Translations under genes and position numbers: made by a program
DNA from: Microbacterium imperiale
Lineage (GTDB): Bacteria > Actinomycetota > Actinomycetes > Actinomycetales > Microbacteriaceae
Length of the DNA stretch: 64,000 bases
Assembly (NCBI RefSeq): GCF_017876655.1
Contig: NZ_JAGIOK010000001.1
Span: forward strand, 1,860,001 to 1,924,000
Direction of reading: 5' to 3'
Part shown: positions 53,411 to 61,399 of the stretch, piece after piece
Numbering within the stretch: the stretch's first letter is position 1
Layout of the letters: every line of letters starts with the position of its first letter
Notes under the pieces: model-generated
The model's input: only the letters and a program-made list of their open reading frames with translations
Databases searched by the model: none
Told to the model about the DNA's origin: nothing

Positions 53411-54645
53411 GACCCGCTTCCTCCGTCCACACGTAGGTTCTCGACGATGGCGCGGGCGTCGGCGAGCGAATCGGCCGCGATGGTCTGCTGCACCGCCTGC
53501 AGCTGGTACGCCGGCAGGTCGTCGAGCGGGATGCCGGTGTCCTCCTCGGGCGACGACAGCGAGATCGGCCCGATGCTCGGCGGGATGCCGCGGTAGATGA
53601 CGACCGTGTCGGCGTCGACGCCCACGAAGTAGCGGGTCTGCGTCCAGCTGTACGCGGCGAACAGCACCACGCCGATCGCCGCGAGGATCACGACGAACCC
53701 GCCGAACCAGGTCACGCGACGTCGCCGCGCCCGGCGGCGATCCTCTTCGATGAGCTCTTCGAGGAACTCGGCCGCCGGCTCGAAGTGCGTCGGCTCGTTC
53801 GCCGCTTGACGGGCCGGATGCAGCCAGCTGCGCGGCTGCGGGCGTGCGGCGGGCACCTCGATCCCGAGGGGGTGCGAGGCCGAGCCGACGACGGTCGGGG
53901 GACCGCTGAACAGCGGATGCTGGCCGCCGACGTCGACGATGACGATCGTGACGTTGTCGGGAGCGCCGCCGTCGAGGGCCTGCTTGAGCAGATTGTCGGC
54001 GGTGCGGCCGGGCGCCCAGCCCTGGCCCAGAGCCTTGGCCGTGTGCGCGTCGTCGACGACGCCCGAGAGTCCGTCCGAGCACAGCAGCCAGCGGTCGCCG
54101 GGCTGGGTCGGCATGATGAACGTGTCGATCTCGGGATCGGGGTCCATGTCGCCGAGCACGCGCATGAGCACCGAGCGGCGCGGGTGATAACGCGCCTCTT
54201 CGGGAGTGATGCGGCCCGAGTCGACCAGTCGCTGGACGAACGTGTGGTCGGTGGTGATCTGCGTCAGCGTGTCGTCGCGGTACAGGTAGAGGCGCGAATC
54301 GCCGATGTGCGCGATGACGGCGTACTCGTCGACCATCACCAGCGCGCTGACGGTCGTTCCCATGCCCGCGAGCTCGGGGCGCACCTTCACGGTGCTGATG
54401 AGCTCGGCGGCGGTGTCGGCGAGGGCATCGCGCAGGGCCGCTTCCGCCTCGGTCGTCGTCGAGAACGCGTGATCGAGGCTCTCGAGCCGGCGCACCGCGA
54501 GGCTCGAGGCGACATCACCACCGGCGTGCCCGCCCATGCCGTCGGCGACGACGAAGAGGTTCGAGCCGCAGAAGCCCGAATCCTGGTTGTTGGAACGGAC
54601 CTTCCCGGTGTGCGAGATGGCAGCGCTGGAGCCCTGGAAGACCAT
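53407..54645 (-). CDS. pstP: PP2C-family serine/threonine phosphatase PstP
   Basis: A 412-residue membrane-anchored phosphatase that reverses PknA and PknB. The PP2C domain (residues 1-240) has VRSNNQDSG, VVADGMGGHAGGDVAS, IAHIGDSRLYLYR, LLCSDGLSGVV and GGAPDNVTIV, supplying the metal-binding aspartates. A linker, one helix (VTWFGGFVVILAAIGVVLFAAY) and a small extracellular domain follow. Overlaps rodA by 4 nt; 9 bp after fhaB. Confidence 0.95.
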   Translation of the reverse strand: MVFQGSSAAISHTGKVRSNNQDSGFCGSNLFVVADGMGGHAGGDVASSLAVRRLESLDHAFSTTTEAEAALRDALADTAAELISTVKVRPELAGMGTTVSALVMVDEYAVIAHIGDSRLYLYRDDTLTQITTDHTFVQRLVDSGRITPEEARYHPRRSVLMRVLGDMDPDPEIDTFIMPTQPGDRWLLCSDGLSGVVDDAHTAKALGQGWAPGRTADNLLKQALDGGAPDNVTIVIVDVGGQHPLFSGPPTVVGSASHPLGIEVPAARPQPRSWLHPARQAANEPTHFEPAAEFLEELIEEDRRRARRRRVTWFGGFVVILAAIGVVLFAAYSWTQTRYFVGVDADTVVIYRGIPPSIGPISLSSPEEDTGIPLDDLPAYQLQAVQQTIAADSLADARAIVENLRVDGGSGS

Positions 54646-54654
54646 AGACGCGGA

Positions 54655-55203
54655 CTACTTCCGCAGTTCGAACGTCGTCGCGCCGACCTTGATCGGCGCA
54701 CCCACGATCACGGGCACCGGAGATGCCACGCGCGCGCCGTCGTGCCACGTGCCGTTGGTGGAATCGAGGTCCTGGATCATCCACTGGTTGCCCCACAGCA
54801 CGAGGCGCGCGTGGTGGCTCGAGGTGTAGTCGTCGCGGATGACGAGGCCCGACTCGCTCGATCGGCCGATCGTCAGCGGCTCGGACCCCAGCGGCAGCTC
54901 GAGTCCGGCCTTGGGTCCGCTCGTGATCACGATGCGCGAGACCGCGTCGGTCGTGGCCTTGCCGCCCGCCACGGGGGGCCGGCCCACGGCGCCGACGGCC
55001 GCGGTCGCGGCATCCGGTCCGGACGTGGGCGCCCGCGTGACCGACGGCGCGGCGGGTGCGGCTCCGGCGGCGGCGGGCTCGGGGAGCTTGCGCACCTTCA
55101 CGCCGAACAGGTCGGCGCGCAGCGAGTAGACGACGGCGAAGACGAAGAACCACAGCAGAACGAGGAAGCCAATCTGCAGCAGCAGCAGGGTGAGCGGACT
55201 CAT
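54655..55203 (-). CDS. fhaB: FHA-domain protein FhaB (FipA-like)
   Basis: A 182-residue protein: an N-terminal membrane helix (LLLLQIGFLVLLWFFVFAVVY), a short basic segment, an Ala/Pro linker, and a C-terminal FHA domain with LTIGRSSESGLVIRDDYTSSHHARLVL and DLDSTNGTWHDG. FHA domains bind phosphothreonine; in mycobacteria FhaB links kinases to division and elongation proteins. The ATG overlaps the fhaA stop (ATGA). Confidence 0.94.
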   Translation of the reverse strand: MSPLTLLLLQIGFLVLLWFFVFAVVYSLRADLFGVKVRKLPEPAAAGAAPAAPSVTRAPTSGPDAATAAVGAVGRPPVAGGKATTDAVSRIVITSGPKAGLELPLGSEPLTIGRSSESGLVIRDDYTSSHHARLVLWGNQWMIQDLDSTNGTWHDGARVASPVPVIVGAPIKVGATTFELRK

Positions 55204-55940
55204 CGCGCACCCCCTCGCGTGTCGAACATGCGCGTCGCCTCGTCCGCCGACATGCGGGGACGTGCCGGCGCCTGAGCCTGGGGGATCACGCGGAAGACGA
55301 TGTCGGTGCGGCCGATGCGCACGACTCCGTCGACGGGGAGCGCCGCTTCGCCGACACGCGAGCCGTTGAGCTGCGTGCCGTTGGTCGAGCCGAGGTCGCG
55401 GACCATCGCGCGCTCGCCGTCCCACAGGATCTCGACGTGCTTACGGCTGGTGCCGGCGTCGGGGATGGTGATGTCGGCGTCGCTGCCGCGTCCGATGACG
55501 GTTCGCGAGGCGACGAGCGGATGCTGCTGCCCGTCGATCTCGAGCACGGCCTGCCACGACACGCGGGCACCGGCATCCGAGTTCGAGTCGACCCGCACCG
55601 TGCCGGTGGACAGCTGAGAGTCGGCGATGAGGGCGATGCTCACCGCGCCGGAGAACGAGTACCCCTGAGCCTTCGCGTGCTTCTCGACCAGGGTCCGCAG
55701 TTCATCGCGCAGAGCGCTGCCGAGGGCGTCCATCCGCTCGGCATCGCCGGGGGCGAGACGGACCGTCAGCGCGTTCGGCACCAGGATGCGATCACGGCTG
55801 ACGACGGCGGCCTTCTTGTCGAGTTCGCTGCGGAGCGCGGATGCGATCTCCACCGGCTGGACACCGCTGCGGAAGGTCTTGGCGAAGGCGCCGTTGACGG
55901 CACGCTCGAGACCCTTCTCGAAGCTGTCAAGTAGTCCCAC
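55200..55940 (-). CDS. fhaA: FHA-domain protein FhaA with DUF3662 domain
   Basis: A 246-residue protein. The N-terminal DUF3662/FhaA domain starts VGLLDSFEKGLERAVNGAFAKTF and covers about 125 residues; the C-terminal FHA domain has TVIGRGSDADITIPDAGTSRKHVEIL and DLGSTNGTQLNG. In mycobacteria FhaA binds MurJ and PknB-phosphorylated partners. It is shorter than mycobacterial FhaA because the long central linker is almost absent. GTG at 55940 with GAGGAG 5 nt upstream decides the start. First gene of the seven-gene cluster. Confidence 0.94.
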   Translation of the reverse strand: MGLLDSFEKGLERAVNGAFAKTFRSGVQPVEIASALRSELDKKAAVVSRDRILVPNALTVRLAPGDAERMDALGSALRDELRTLVEKHAKAQGYSFSGAVSIALIADSQLSTGTVRVDSNSDAGARVSWQAVLEIDGQQHPLVASRTVIGRGSDADITIPDAGTSRKHVEILWDGERAMVRDLGSTNGTQLNGSRVGEAALPVDGVVRIGRTDIVFRVIPQAQAPARPRMSADEATRMFDTRGGAR

Positions 55941-55971
55941 GGGGCTCCTCAGGCAGGCGGATGGTGGCTTC

Positions 55972-55977
55972 ATCGTA
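55972..55977 (-). promoter_or_regulatory. Candidate -10 hexamer of the fhaA-pknB operon
   Basis: On the minus strand TACGAT lies 31 nt before the GTG at 55940, a normal leader length containing the GAGGAG site. Confidence 0.4.
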
Positions 55978-56092
55978 GTCAGGGAGACTGAACGCGCGTT
56001 GCATTCGGGCTCGATGAGGCCGGGATCGTGGACTTTCGCGACCTCGAAGTCGTGATATCCTCGGGAAGTTGGGTTCGTGGAAACACGTTCTC

Positions 56093-56176
56093 GCGCGAGT
56101 GGCGGAATAGGCAGACGCGCTGGCTTCAGGTGCCAGTGCCCGAAAGGGCGTGGGGGTTCAACTCCCCCCTCGCGCA
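56093..56176 (+). tRNA. tRNA-Leu (CAG)
   Basis: An 84-nt class II tRNA. GCGCGAG pairs with CTCGCGC; the anticodon stem CTGGC/GCCAG has loop TTCAGGT with anticodon CAG (56127-56129). The long variable arm is TGCCCGAAAGGGCG, and the T arm contains GGGTTCAACTCCC. CCA is not encoded. A terminator follows. Confidence 0.97.
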
Positions 56177-56180
56177 CAGC

Positions 56181-56213
56181 AGGCCCTCTCACTACGGTGA
56201 GGGGGCCTTTTGC
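56181..56213 (+). terminator. Intrinsic terminator after tRNA-Leu
   Basis: AGGCCCTCTCAC pairs with GTGAGGGGGCCT (one G-T pair) around a TACG tetraloop and is followed by TTTTGCG. Confidence 0.88.
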
Positions 56214-56226
56214 GTTCCCGGGGTCG

Positions 56227-57066
56227 TCACCAACCGAGGTGGCGGGCGGCGATGTCGACGACGCGATCGGCGGCCTCGTCGGGATGGATGCCGGGGGCGG
56301 CGGGTATCCGTCCGGCGCGCACTGCGTTCGCGAGGCGCTGCACGCTGTTTCGTTTGACGGCGCCGGGCTCGTCCTCGAGCACGACGCGCACAGCTTCCTC
56401 GGCCCGATGGACGTCGGCGAGCACGGCCGACATGCGGTCGACGAGGTCGGCGGCAGCGGCATCCTGCAGCAGCGGGGGAGTCGTCCCGGGTGCGCCGTGC
56501 CCCGGCGCGAGCCCGAGCGCACCGTCGACGACGAGGGCGAGGGCGGCGGCCGAGACCGTGAGGCCCTCGCTCGAGGGATGGGCGACTGCGCGCAGGTCGA
56601 GGGCGATGTCGAGCACCCGGTTGCGGACGCTCTCATCGACCGAGCGCAACAGGGGAGCGGGCACGACGCTCGACTCGCCGCACAGCCGCATCAGGGCGAT
56701 CCGCGGGTCGATGCCGTCGGCGATGCGCGCGCGGTATCGGGCGACCGCGTCGCGGGGATCGGCCTCGTAGAGGGACCGTCCGTCGACCAGATCAGCTGTC
56801 TGCGACACCTCGGCCAGCGGACCGCGCAGCTCGACGGTGACGGTGGCCTCGCTGGGGTCGATCGCGTTCTCGATCGGAAGGGCGAAGGGGCCCCGGTAGC
56901 TCGGCAGGCGGTGCTCCGGCAGGTATCCGGTCAGCTCGGCGCGGGCCCACGACCGGAGCTCGGGCGAGCCGAGATCCTGCGCGAGCGTCTGCACGAGGCG
57001 CAGCAGGTCGGGGGTCGACACCGTTCGCGAGGAGGCGCCGGACACGACGTCGTCGAGCATGTCCAT
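56227..57066 (-). CDS. AbiTii-like domain protein
   Basis: A 279-residue soluble protein. Its N-terminus resembles the AbiTii domain found in phage-defence proteins: LLRLVQTLAQDLGSPELRSWARAELTGYLPEHRLPSYR (about residues 21-58; the pattern is helix, then W...ELxGY...LPxYR). The rest (residues 90-279) is mostly helical with LMRLCGESSVVPAPLLRSVDESVRNRVLDIALDL and has no nuclease or NTPase motif that I can see. It could be a one-gene defence factor or the sensor part of a system; this is inference. ATG at 57066 (a second at 57060). Confidence 0.7.
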   Translation of the reverse strand: MDMLDDVVSGASSRTVSTPDLLRLVQTLAQDLGSPELRSWARAELTGYLPEHRLPSYRGPFALPIENAIDPSEATVTVELRGPLAEVSQTADLVDGRSLYEADPRDAVARYRARIADGIDPRIALMRLCGESSVVPAPLLRSVDESVRNRVLDIALDLRAVAHPSSEGLTVSAAALALVVDGALGLAPGHGAPGTTPPLLQDAAAADLVDRMSAVLADVHRAEEAVRVVLEDEPGAVKRNSVQRLANAVRAGRIPAAPGIHPDEAADRVVDIAARHLGW

Positions 57067-57112
57067 GTGAGAAGTATGCGCCTGTGTCGCGGCGGCTTCG
57101 GGACGCGGCGTG

Positions 57113-57604
57113 TCAGATGCCGTCGAGCGTGGGCGGCAGCGCGAAGACGAGCTCTTCGATCTCAGTGCCGCGTGCGGGGGCGTATGCCGGCCCGTGCTCG
57201 ATCTCGCTGAAGCCGGTGCTGCGCAGCACCTCGATCGCGGCGGTGTTGTCGGCGGCGACGCGCGCGTACAGCGGTCGCTCGGCCTCATGGGCGATCAGCA
57301 GACGCAGTGCGGCGGAGGCGACGCCGCGGTCGCGGGCGTTGCGCGTGATCCACACCGTTACCTCACGGTCGTCGTCGACGGTGAACGCGGCCGCGATGCC
57401 TGCGAAGCCGCCGTCGTCGGTCACGACGCGCAGGTTGACGCGGTCGTCGGCGCGGTGGCGCTCGAGCCACGCGTCGAACGCCGCGCGGTCGGACGGGTCA
57501 TCCGCGGTGAAGGCCGCTTGGGTGACGGCATCCGGGTCTTGCAGCATCTCGAAGACGGCGTCGGCGTCGTCATCCTCGAACGGGCGCAGGTCTACGTGGC
57601 TCAC
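57113..57604 (-). CDS. GNAT-family N-acetyltransferase
   Basis: A 163-residue acyltransferase using acetyl-CoA. It opens VDLRPFEDDDADAVFEML, the usual first strand-helix, has the central strand VTVWITRNARDRGVASAALRLLIAHEA (motif A, with the R-x-x-G-x-A/G pyrophosphate loop), then the motif B region YARVAADNTAAIEVLRSTGFSEIE. Substrate unknown; the RimJ/RimL-like layout suggests an amine or protein N-terminus. GTG start at 57604, with TACCGT 6 nt upstream. Confidence 0.88.
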   Translation of the reverse strand: MSHVDLRPFEDDDADAVFEMLQDPDAVTQAAFTADDPSDRAAFDAWLERHRADDRVNLRVVTDDGGFAGIAAAFTVDDDREVTVWITRNARDRGVASAALRLLIAHEAERPLYARVAADNTAAIEVLRSTGFSEIEHGPAYAPARGTEIEELVFALPPTLDGI

Positions 57605-57610
57605 ACCGGC

Positions 57611-57616
57611 ACGGTA
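57611..57616 (-). promoter_or_regulatory. -10 hexamer of a probable leaderless GNAT transcript
   Basis: On the minus strand TACCGT ends 6 nt before the GTG at 57604. Confidence 0.45.
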
Positions 57617-57680
57617 CCTGGATGAAATGCGTCTCATCTGCGGGTATCGGTCGCGACCGAAGATCAGTACAGTTGACCCC

Positions 57681-57697
57681 GTCACGCACTGCGTGAC
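57681..57697. promoter_or_regulatory. Palindrome next to a -35-like element
   Basis: GTCACGC-ACT-GCGTGAC, a perfect 7-bp inverted repeat. TTGACC (57673-57678) lies 2 bp to its left, so the palindrome would fall in the spacer of a plus-strand promoter, a typical repressor position. Confidence 0.5.
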
Positions 57698-57715
57698 GTA
57701 TCCGGGGGGATCCGT

Positions 57716-57758
57716 CGACGCCCGGGCGCTGCATTTCTGGCACGCAGCCCGGGCGTCG
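57716..57758. repeat. 12-bp inverted repeat with 19-nt loop
   Basis: CGACGCCCGGGC and GCCCGGGCGTCG flank a 19-nt loop in the gap before the 60-aa ORF. A third copy of GCCCGGGCGTCGG appears at about 58064-58076, between the two small ORFs. It may be an operator, a transcript hairpin or a small element remnant. Confidence 0.7.
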
Positions 57759-57871
57759 AATGGGGAGGTCGACTCGGTCGGCCGCCGTCTGACGCCGTCT
57801 TTACGTGCCGCTTGGCAGGGTGTCACTCATGCACAACGCGGCGGACACGCTTCGGACGGCAGGGGACGACG

Positions 57872-58054
57872 ATGAGCCTCGCCGGTGACCTCGTCGCGCG
57901 GATCGCTGCGCGCCTGGACGAGCGCGAACACCGACCCCGGCCGTGCCGGTACTGCGACGCCACCGTGACCCTCGCGATGTCGACCGTGCGCGGACACCGC
58001 GGATTCTGCTGCGCTCGCCACGCGGCCCTCGAGCAGGAGGAGCGCCCGTGGTGA
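57872..58054 (+). CDS. Small Cys-rich protein, possible zinc ribbon
   Basis: A 60-residue ORF with normal high-GC codon use. After a basic helix (LVARIAARLDEREHRPR) it has CRYC and, 19 residues later, CCARH: four Cys/His ligands spaced like a treble-clef or zinc-ribbon site. AGGGGACG lies 4-5 nt before the ATG. No family recognised. Its place in an inverted-repeat-rich gap beside the AbiTii-like gene suggests an accessory gene, possibly a regulator. Confidence 0.6.
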   Translation: MSLAGDLVARIAARLDEREHRPRPCRYCDATVTLAMSTVRGHRGFCCARHAALEQEERPW

Positions 58055-58128
58055 CGGCGCCCCGCCCGGGCGTCGGACCGTGACGGATGCTTACGTTGAC
58101 GCAACATCCGCCCGGGCACGGTGGGCAG

Positions 58129-58398
58129 ATGGACACCGTGACGACGACTTCCCCTGCTGCCGAGCAGCTCATCCGATCCGCCTGCTTCCGCGTGGCCGAA
58201 TTCATGGCCAGCGCCGAAGACGAACGACAGCGCGCCGCTCGTCGCGCTCGCGAGGCGGTGCAGACAGCGCTCCTCGGCGGCGTGCCGCTGGACGTCCTCA
58301 GCGCAGCGCTCGAGGCGAGCCCGCAAGCGGTGCAGCGCATCGTCGACGCGGAGTTCGACCTGCCGCAGCTGCATCCCGGGGCGGCACGCGGTCGCTGA
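58129..58398 (+). CDS. Small helical protein with HTH-like segment
   Basis: An 89-residue ORF with good codon use. A helical first half with one Cys (LIRSACFRVAEFMASAEDERQRAARRAREAV) precedes a segment shaped like a helix-turn-helix (VPLDVLSAALEASPQAVQRIVD). It ends in a short acidic/Pro tail. It may be a small DNA-binding protein encoded with the Cys-rich ORF 74 bp upstream. The start at 58129 is preferred to 58087, where codon use is poor. Confidence 0.6.
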   Translation: MDTVTTTSPAAEQLIRSACFRVAEFMASAEDERQRAARRAREAVQTALLGGVPLDVLSAALEASPQAVQRIVDAEFDLPQLHPGAARGR

Positions 58399-59070
58399 TC
58401 AGCCGTTGGGCAGCAGCAGCGCTCGCAGCTGGTCGATGTCGTCCGCGACGCCGATGGAACCCTCGGCCTCGTCGGGCGTGCTGAAGCCCCACGACACGAA
58501 GATGACGGGCACGTCGTGCTCGGCGGCGCCCTCGACATCGTGGTGGCGGTCGCCGATGAGGACGGGGCGCGACAGGTCGACGCCGTCGGCCGTCAGGCGG
58601 CGCAGCGCCTCGCCGACGACATCCGCCTTCGAGCTCAGCGTCTTCTCGTCGCTCGTCGCGCCCACGATCTCGCGCAGCCGCGGGGCGAGAGCGAAGTGCT
58701 CCATGAGCGCGCGCACCTGCACCTCGGGCTTCGAACTCGCCGTCGACTGCGGCACACCCGCCTCGTCGAGCGCGACGATCAGCTCGGCGACGCCGGGATA
58801 CAGCCGAGCGCCGGTGGTGTACCCGTCGGCCTTGCCGAGGACGCGGTAGAACGACACCGCCTCGGTGGCCTTCTCGGGCGTCATCCCCAGGTTGTTCTGG
58901 AACGACTCGTGCATGGGCGGCCCGATCCAGTCGATGAGCTGCTCGTGCCGGGGCGCCGGGTAGCCGAAGTGTTCGAGGGTCACGGTGAGGCGGCGGAGGA
59001 TGCCCTCGGAAGCATCGACGACGGTGCCGTCGATGTCCCACAGGACGCAGGAGAACGGCGATCGGGTCAT
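58399..59070 (-). CDS. HAD-superfamily hydrolase, phosphoglycolate phosphatase-like
   Basis: A 223-residue phosphatase-type enzyme. The nucleophile motif is [16 protein letters not shown] (Asp-x-Asp-Gly-Thr), with a helical cap ([25 protein letters not shown]), motif [12 protein letters not shown], and motif [32 protein letters not shown]. The GDRHHD form is typical of the Gph/PGP-like group. Substrate not determined. TAGGCT lies 6 nt before the ATG. Its stop is directly adjacent to the stop of the ORF at 58129. Confidence 0.88.
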   Translation of the reverse strand: MTRSPFSCVLWDIDGTVVDASEGILRRLTVTLEHFGYPAPRHEQLIDWIGPPMHESFQNNLGMTPEKATEAVSFYRVLGKADGYTTGARLYPGVAELIVALDEAGVPQSTASSKPEVQVRALMEHFALAPRLREIVGATSDEKTLSSKADVVGEALRRLTADGVDLSRPVLIGDRHHDVEGAAEHDVPVIFVSWGFSTPDEAEGSIGVADDIDQLRALLLPNG

Positions 59071-59076
59071 GCCTCC

Positions 59077-59082
59077 AGCCTA
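59077..59082 (-). promoter_or_regulatory. -10 hexamer of a probable leaderless HAD-hydrolase transcript
   Basis: On the minus strand TAGGCT ends 6 nt before the ATG at 59070; a GGAGG is present but only 1 nt from the ATG. Confidence 0.45.
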
Positions 59083-59155
59083 TGGGCCGCGTCGTCCCCG
59101 CCCGATCGCGCGCCGTCGGGGAATGTCTGACGGCCCGCGAGCGCTCACCTCTGGC

Positions 59156-60028
59156 ATGACGACTTCGAGCACGTCCCCCGCCCAGTCCTCCGGAACCTTC
59201 CGCATCGGCGGCGACCTCGAGGTGAACCGCCTCGGCTACGGCACGATGCAGCTCACCGGCCCCGGTGTCTGGGGTCCGCCGAAGGACCACGACGAAGCGA
59301 TCCGCGTCCTCAAGCGCGCGGTCGAGCTCGGCGTGAACTTCTTCGACACCGCCGACTCCTACGGCCCGTACGTGGCCGAAGAGCTCCTCAAAGAGGCGCT
59401 TCACCCGTATGGCGACGACGTCGTCATCGCCACGAAGGCCGGCCTGACCCGCACCGGTCCCAACGAATGGCCGCCGGTCGGTCGCCCAGAGTACCTGCGG
59501 CAGCAGGCCGAGATGAGCCTGCGCCGACTCGGGCTCGAGCGCATCGATCTGTTCCAGCTGCACCGCATCGACGCGAAGGTGCCGCTCGAAGACCAGGTCG
59601 GCGAGCTGAAGAAGCTGCAGGATGAGGGCAAGATCCGCCACATCGGGCTGTCCGAGGTCACGGTGGACGAGGTGAAGGCCGCGCAGCAGATCGCGACGAT
59701 CGTGACGGTGCAGAACCTCTACAACCTGCAGAAGCGGGATGCCGAGGAGCTGCTGGACTGGTCCGAGGAGCAGGGCATCGGCTTCATCCCCTGGTTCCCG
59801 CTCGCCACGGGCGGCCTCACCGGTGAGGACTCGCCGCTGAGCGAGGTCGCCGAGCGCAAGCAGGCGACCCCGGCGCAGATCGCGCTCGCGTGGCTGCTCA
59901 AGCGCTCGCCGGTCATGCTGCCGATCCCCGGCACGTCGAGCGTCGCGCATCTGGAGGACAATCTGCAGGGCGCGACGATCGAGCTGACCGACGACGAGTT
60001 CGCCGAGCTGTCGAAGCTCGGTAGCTGA
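59156..60028 (+). CDS. Aldo/keto reductase family oxidoreductase
   Basis: A 290-residue NADPH-dependent reductase with a TIM barrel. Catalytic residues: Asp and Tyr in [18 protein letters not shown], Lys in [17 protein letters not shown], and His in [17 protein letters not shown]. The cofactor-binding C-terminus has [24 protein letters not shown]. Physiological substrate unknown. ATG at 59156 chosen for the usual N-terminus; an in-frame ATG at 59123 is possible. Convergent with nucS, 17 bp between stops. Confidence 0.9.
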   Translation: MTTSSTSPAQSSGTFRIGGDLEVNRLGYGTMQLTGPGVWGPPKDHDEAIRVLKRAVELGVNFFDTADSYGPYVAEELLKEALHPYGDDVVIATKAGLTRTGPNEWPPVGRPEYLRQQAEMSLRRLGLERIDLFQLHRIDAKVPLEDQVGELKKLQDEGKIRHIGLSEVTVDEVKAAQQIATIVTVQNLYNLQKRDAEELLDWSEEQGIGFIPWFPLATGGLTGEDSPLSEVAERKQATPAQIALAWLLKRSPVMLPIPGTSSVAHLEDNLQGATIELTDDEFAELSKLGS

Positions 60029-60036
60029 GGTGCGGC

Positions 60037-60064
60037 CGCGCCGCGTCAGAACAGGCGCGGCGCG
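60037..60064. terminator. Hairpin between convergent genes, overlapping the nucS 3' end
   Basis: CGCGCCGCG pairs with CGCGGCGCG (9 bp) across a 10-nt loop. The right arm lies in the last codons of nucS. No T-run, so a weak terminator call. Confidence 0.45.
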
Positions 60065-60744
60065 CCCGACTCGATGCCCTTCATGGCGTCGTAGTCGAGC
60101 GTGACGCAGCGGATGCCGCGGTCGGCCGCGAGCACTTTCGCCTGCGGCTTGATCTCCTGCGCCGCGAAGACGCCGGTGACCGGAGCGAGGTGGGGGTCGC
60201 GGCCGAGCAGCTCGAGGTAGCGGGTCAGCTGCTCGACACCGTCGATGTCGCCGCGCCGCTTCACCTCGACGGCGATCGTGCCGCCGGCCGGGTCGCGCAG
60301 CAGCAGGTCGACGGGACCGATCGCCGTCGGGAACTCGCGGCGCACGAGGGTCAGATCGTCGCCGATGACCTCGACCTGCTCGGCGAGCAGACGCTGCAGG
60401 TCGGCCTCGACGCCGTCCTTGACGAGCCCGGGATCGACGCCCAGCTCGTGCGACGAGTCGTGCAGCACTTCGTAGAGACGGACGACGAGCGTGTCGCCGC
60501 TCTTGGCGTGGACGACGCGCCACTGCTCGACGACCTGCTCCTCGACATCCGGATCGTCTTCCGGCGTCTCGACGGTCAGCGTGCAGGGCGGGCTCATCCA
60601 GTTCAGCGGCTTGTACGACCCGCCGTCCGAGTGCACGAGCAGGCTGCCGTCGCCTTTGTGCACCAGCAGCCGGGTCGCCAGCGGAAGGTGAGCATTGAGG
60701 CGCCCCGTGTACTGGACGGAGCAGCGGGCGATGACCAGACGCAC
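60046..60744 (-). CDS. nucS: Mismatch-specific endonuclease NucS (EndoMS)
   Basis: A 232-residue enzyme that cuts DNA at G-T and related mismatches. It is the actinobacterial and archaeal replacement for MutS-MutL. The N-terminal DNA-binding and dimer domain ([21 protein letters not shown]) is followed by a RecB-like nuclease domain with [23 protein letters not shown] (Asp, Glu-x-Lys) and [12 protein letters not shown]. The C-terminal RLF is the likely beta-clamp-binding tail. GTG at 60744 with TAGGCT 6 nt upstream. Confidence 0.95.
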   Translation of the reverse strand: MRLVIARCSVQYTGRLNAHLPLATRLLVHKGDGSLLVHSDGGSYKPLNWMSPPCTLTVETPEDDPDVEEQVVEQWRVVHAKSGDTLVVRLYEVLHDSSHELGVDPGLVKDGVEADLQRLLAEQVEVIGDDLTLVRREFPTAIGPVDLLLRDPAGGTIAVEVKRRGDIDGVEQLTRYLELLGRDPHLAPVTGVFAAQEIKPQAKVLAADRGIRCVTLDYDAMKGIESGAPRLF

Positions 60745-60750
60745 CCGACG

Positions 60751-60756
60751 AGCCTA
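60751..60756 (-). promoter_or_regulatory. -10 hexamer of a probable leaderless nucS transcript
   Basis: On the minus strand TAGGCT ends 6 nt before the GTG at 60744. Confidence 0.5.
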
Positions 60757-60791
60757 CGCGGTCACCGGCGAGCCCAAGTCGGCGAGTCGGA

Positions 60792-61307
60792 TCAAGACGG
60801 CCAGCCGGGGATGTCACGGACGGCCGAGCCATCGCCCAGGCTCGCCTCGGGGATGACGCTCATCTTGCCGTCGCTCTCGAGAATGACTGCTGCGACGTCC
60901 TTCATCGCCCCCTGCCCGCTCTGCCGCACCGCCTGTTCGACGTCCTTGCGGGTGACGCGATTACGCCGCAGCTCGCGTTCGTCGAGCGAACCGTGAACCA
61001 CGAGGAGCGCGGGCGCCGCGGTCACGACGCGGCGGAAACGAGGCGACCACTTCACGAGCACCGCGACGATCACTTGCAGTGCCAGCAGGAGCACGATCGC
61101 CGTGACCCCCTCGGCGTAGGCCACATCGGATGAGAGAAGGATCGTCGCGAGCGTCGAGCCGAGCGCGACGGTCACGACGAGATCGAACGCGTTCATCTGC
61201 GCAAGCGAGCGTTTGCCGGATGCCCGAATGAGGAGGACGAGCGACAGGTACGCCGCCAGACCCACCAGCACGACTCGGAGTACGTCTGACCAGCTGTCGA
61301 ACCACAT
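60792..61307 (-). CDS. DUF421 (YetF-like) membrane protein
   Basis: A 171-residue protein with three N-terminal membrane helices (VLRVVLVGLAAYLSLVLLIRASGKRSLAQM is the start of the family signature, then FDLVVTVALGSTLATILLS and AIVLLLALQVIVAVLVKW). A cytoplasmic domain with PALLVVHGSLDERELRRNRVTRKDVEQAVRQSG, the usual DUF421 C-terminal region, follows. Function unknown; relatives affect spore or envelope properties. ATG at 61307 with TAGTGT 6 nt upstream. Confidence 0.88.
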   Translation of the reverse strand: MWFDSWSDVLRVVLVGLAAYLSLVLLIRASGKRSLAQMNAFDLVVTVALGSTLATILLSSDVAYAEGVTAIVLLLALQVIVAVLVKWSPRFRRVVTAAPALLVVHGSLDERELRRNRVTRKDVEQAVRQSGQGAMKDVAAVILESDGKMSVIPEASLGDGSAVRDIPGWPS

Positions 61308-61313
61308 GCACGC

Positions 61314-61319
61314 ACACTA
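61314..61319 (-). promoter_or_regulatory. -10 hexamer of a probable leaderless DUF421 transcript
   Basis: On the minus strand TAGTGT ends 6 nt before the ATG at 61307. Confidence 0.45.
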
Positions 61320-61399
61320 AGAATGCGAGGCGCTGGCGGGCACGGGGTTGTGCGCCGCTCGTGCTCCGTCTACGCGCGCGCTACTCGCTGCATGCGTTG

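Noticed and set aside
56093..58398. Genomic island integrated at tRNA-Leu
   Set aside because: No integrase and no second copy of the tRNA 3' end was seen downstream, so integration is not supported, although accessory content is possible.
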